A DNA stretch of 23,005 nt, from positions 1 through 23,005 of the forward strand of contig JALXAF010000110.1 in assembly GCA_026992375.1 (NCBI GenBank). Reading direction: 5' to 3'. The translations under genes and the position numbers were made by a program. The notes beneath the pieces are model-generated. The model did not search any database. It saw nothing but the letters and a program-made list of their open reading frames with translations, and was not told the DNA's origin. The first letter of the stretch is position 1; each line of letters opens with the position of its first letter. Shown one piece after another: positions 21,984-23,005 of the stretch. Origin of the DNA: Anaerolineae bacterium. GTDB lineage: Bacteria; Chloroflexota; Anaerolineae; J102.

Positions 21984-22205
21984 GACAAAACATCATTCCG
22001 GAATTTGCCTTGCTTAACAGACGATGCAACCGTCAAGACATCGTTCAGAAACATCGACCAGCAATCAGCATGTTTTAACCGGATTCGACCTGATTTTTGC
22101 TCGAAACCTGGCAGTTTTGGAGGAGCGTCTCATCCATCATTTTCTCAAGTTATGGAACGATGTATTGACGTTTTCGAACCATTAGAAGCGGAACGATGTC
22201 TTGGC
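21984..22205. repeat. Four-copy 20-bp repeat, two direct then two inverted
   Basis: Copies at 21984-22003 and 22032-22051 on plus, and 22150-22169 and 22186-22205 on minus, share the approximate consensus GTCAAGACATCGTTCCGGAA. The core ACATCGTTC is exact in three copies and ACATCATTC in the first. Spacings are 48 bp within the left pair and 36 bp within the right, making one large inverted arrangement. Confidence 0.6.
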
Positions 22206-22228
22206 GTATTACAAGTACCTTTTAGTGA

Positions 22229-22346
22229 GTCAACACATCCAACCTCGCCATTGCCCAAGGCCCGACCATCCGCCACAATAGCCCATAGAACGCGTTGATT
22301 TCGACGCTCATGCAAAGGACGCCACGCCAGTCGTGGTGTCTTTTTT
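22229..22346 (+). repeat. Leader/terminator element, copy B
   Basis: Counterpart of 2653-2776: core 22238-22278 matches 35 of 41 positions, and both end in a related hairpin with T-run. It lies 160 nt before the CpaB-like start, while copy A lies about 142 nt before the membrane-protein start. Both are in the same orientation as the gene that follows. Confidence 0.6.
22314..22346 (+). terminator. Rho-independent terminator at the end of element B
   Basis: AAAGGACGCCACG (22314-22326) pairs with CGTGGTGTCTTTT (22332-22344) as 13 pairs including G-U pairs, loop CCAGT, followed by T's to 22346. It is the strongest intrinsic terminator in the window. Confidence 0.8.
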
Positions 22347-22404
22347 GTTGGCACCCTGTTGTTGTCGCCTGTGACAGCCAGATTGCTGTCTCACATCAGG
22401 ACAG

Positions 22405-22455
22405 GAGATTCGTGGAGATTAGGAGATTGAATCTCGATGAATCTCAACGAATCTC
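22405..22455. repeat. GAGATT/AATCTC palindromic repeat before the CpaB-like gene
   Basis: GAGATTCGTGGAGATT (22405-22420) pairs with 22440-22455 at 15 of 16 positions, and the loop contains the palindrome GAGATT-G-AATCTC. Further AATCTC units follow. Degenerate intergenic repeat. Confidence 0.6.
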
Positions 22456-22505
22456 TCAATCTCTCCCACCACAATCCTGATCCCAATCCCCATTCTCCCT
22501 CGCCC

Positions 22506-23005
22506 ATGTCCAAACGAAAATCCCTTCTCCTCCCCCTCCTCCTCGGCCTGCTCACCTTCGGCCTCATCCTCCTGGCCCTCTGGCCCGAGCCGGAGCCCAC
22601 CGTCGACATCGTCGTCGCGGCCCGCGACCTGGGCGCTGGCGCCGCGCTCACGCCCGCAGACCTGACCCTGCGCACCCTGCCCGCGGACCAGGCTCCACCT
22701 GCCGCAGTAGGAGACCCCGCTGAGCTGGTCGGCCAGACCCTGGCCGTGGCCCGCTTCCAGGACGAGCCCATCAGCCCCAAGCACCTGGGACCGGGCGTGA
22801 GTTTGGAGCCGGATGAGCGGGCCGTGGCCGTGCGGGTGAAGCGGGGCCGGGGTCTGGCGGGCCTGCTGCGGCCCGGCGCCCGCGTGGGCGTGGTCGCCAC
22901 CCTGCCCGATGCCGACGGCGATCTCTTCGCCAAGGCCGTCATCGAAGACCTCCGGGTGCTCTACGTCAGCCCGGAGTTTCAGGCGAAGCCAGCGACCCCC
23001 GTCAC
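22506..23005 (+). CDS. CpaB/RcpC-like SAF-domain protein (partial, runs off window)
   Basis: From ATG 22506 the frame stays open to the window end (166 codons). MSKRKSLLLPLLLGLLTFGL is a basic start plus one membrane anchor (about 7-26). A SAF domain follows: VVAARDLGAGAALTPADLTL, then ELVGQTLAVARFQDEPIS, as in Flp pilus assembly protein CpaB. Next comes RAVAVRVKRGRGLAGLLRPG and VGVVATLPDADG, the RcpC/CpaB-type second region. CpaB proteins lie in the cell envelope at the base of tight-adherence (Flp) pili; in Gram-positive-like or monoderm bacteria the same proteins accompany Tad-like secretion machines. G+C-rich codon use resembles the gene at 2918 and not the island. No Shine-Dalgarno is evident. 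The C-terminus is unseen. Confidence 0.85.
   Translation, partial: MSKRKSLLLPLLLGLLTFGLILLALWPEPEPTVDIVVAARDLGAGAALTPADLTLRTLPADQAPPAAVGDPAELVGQTLAVARFQDEPISPKHLGPGVSLEPDERAVAVRVKRGRGLAGLLRPGARVGVVATLPDADGDLFAKAVIEDLRVLYVSPEFQAKPATPV

Larger units (their letters stand above)
21722..22505. other. Gene-poor stretch between the island and the CpaB-like gene
   Basis: No convincing gene is seen in these roughly 780 bases. Short ORFs on both strands lack ribosome binding sites and recognisable motifs, and cross the repeats listed separately. It holds four ACATCGTTCC-type repeats (21984-22205), leader/terminator element B (22229-22346) and a GAGATT-type palindrome (22405-22455). 21722-21950 shows nothing recognisable. 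Confidence 0.6.

Noticed and set aside
21954..22298. Open frame of 114 codons in the right-hand gap, and a minus-strand frame at 21857-22054
   Set aside because: Both run through the four-copy repeat in mixed orientation; the apparent KTSFRN duplication in the translation comes from that repeat. No ribosome binding site.
2653..22346. Elements A and B as attachment-site direct repeats of a 19.6-kb integrative element
   Set aside because: The copies are too divergent for a recent integration, they end in functional-looking terminators, no integrase gene lies inside, and a leader/small-RNA reading explains the structure better.

Overview
This window looks like chromosome of an anaerobic or facultative member of the Chloroflexota (Anaerolineae/Caldilineae type). 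That is inference, from the solute-binding lipoprotein with its ATKAPEA-repeat linker, weak or absent ribosome binding sites on the G+C-rich flanking genes, degenerate intergenic repeat families (GCGGACG, CACGGATG, TTTGACG, GAGATT) and a tungsten-type aldehyde:ferredoxin oxidoreductase. No rRNA, tRNA or CRISPR array was found.

Layout. 1-2580 is an insertion-sequence pile-up on the left edge: the 3' part of an IS3-family orfB (minus), interrupted by a complete IS5-family (ISL2-like) element with perfect 18-bp ends and an AAT target duplication, with a complete IS982-family element directly beside it. 2581-4800 holds a leader/terminator element (copy A), an unrecognised membrane protein, a VapBC-type toxin-antitoxin pair, a small frameshifted gene remnant and a 56-codon orphan ORF. 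4822-21721 is a catabolic island. 21722-23005 is a gene-poor stretch with an unusual four-copy repeat, copy B of the leader/terminator element, and the start of a CpaB/RcpC-type SAF-domain protein that runs off the window.

The island has three transcription units. Unit 1 (plus) is SDR, SDR, M19 dipeptidase, D-threonine-aldolase-like PLP enzyme. Unit 2 (minus) is a FadR-type GntR regulator, a dihydrodipicolinate-synthase-family lyase (N-acetylneuraminate-lyase-like), a sugar-type solute-binding lipoprotein, two MalF/MalG-type permeases, an aldo/keto reductase, a tungsten AOR and a CE7 acetyl esterase. Unit 3 (minus) is a class III aminotransferase (carrying one frameshift), an HpcH/HpaI aldolase and an M24 metallopeptidase-fold hydrolase.

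The main discovery is that all three units start with a near-consensus promoter (TTGACA, 17 bp, TATAGT or TACTAT) whose -10 box lies inside a shared 27-bp operator made of GGTAyTAT/ATAGTACC-type half sites. Together with the GntR gene in unit 2 this defines one self-contained, autoregulated regulon of about 17 kb. The likely logic is import of a sugar-like, possibly acylated or amino-acid-bearing compound, deacylation or hydrolysis, redox adjustment by SDR and AKR enzymes, C-C cleavage by up to three aldolase/lyase families, and oxidation of the released aldehyde by AOR. The substrate cannot be read from the sequence. No transporter ATPase is encoded here, so a shared MsmX/UgpC-type ATPase elsewhere is presumed.

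A second discovery is the pair of related elements, about 120 nt each (copies A and B), each ending in a homologous intrinsic terminator and each about 140-160 nt upstream of a flanking G+C-rich gene. This suggests a shared RNA leader or small RNA outside the catabolic island.
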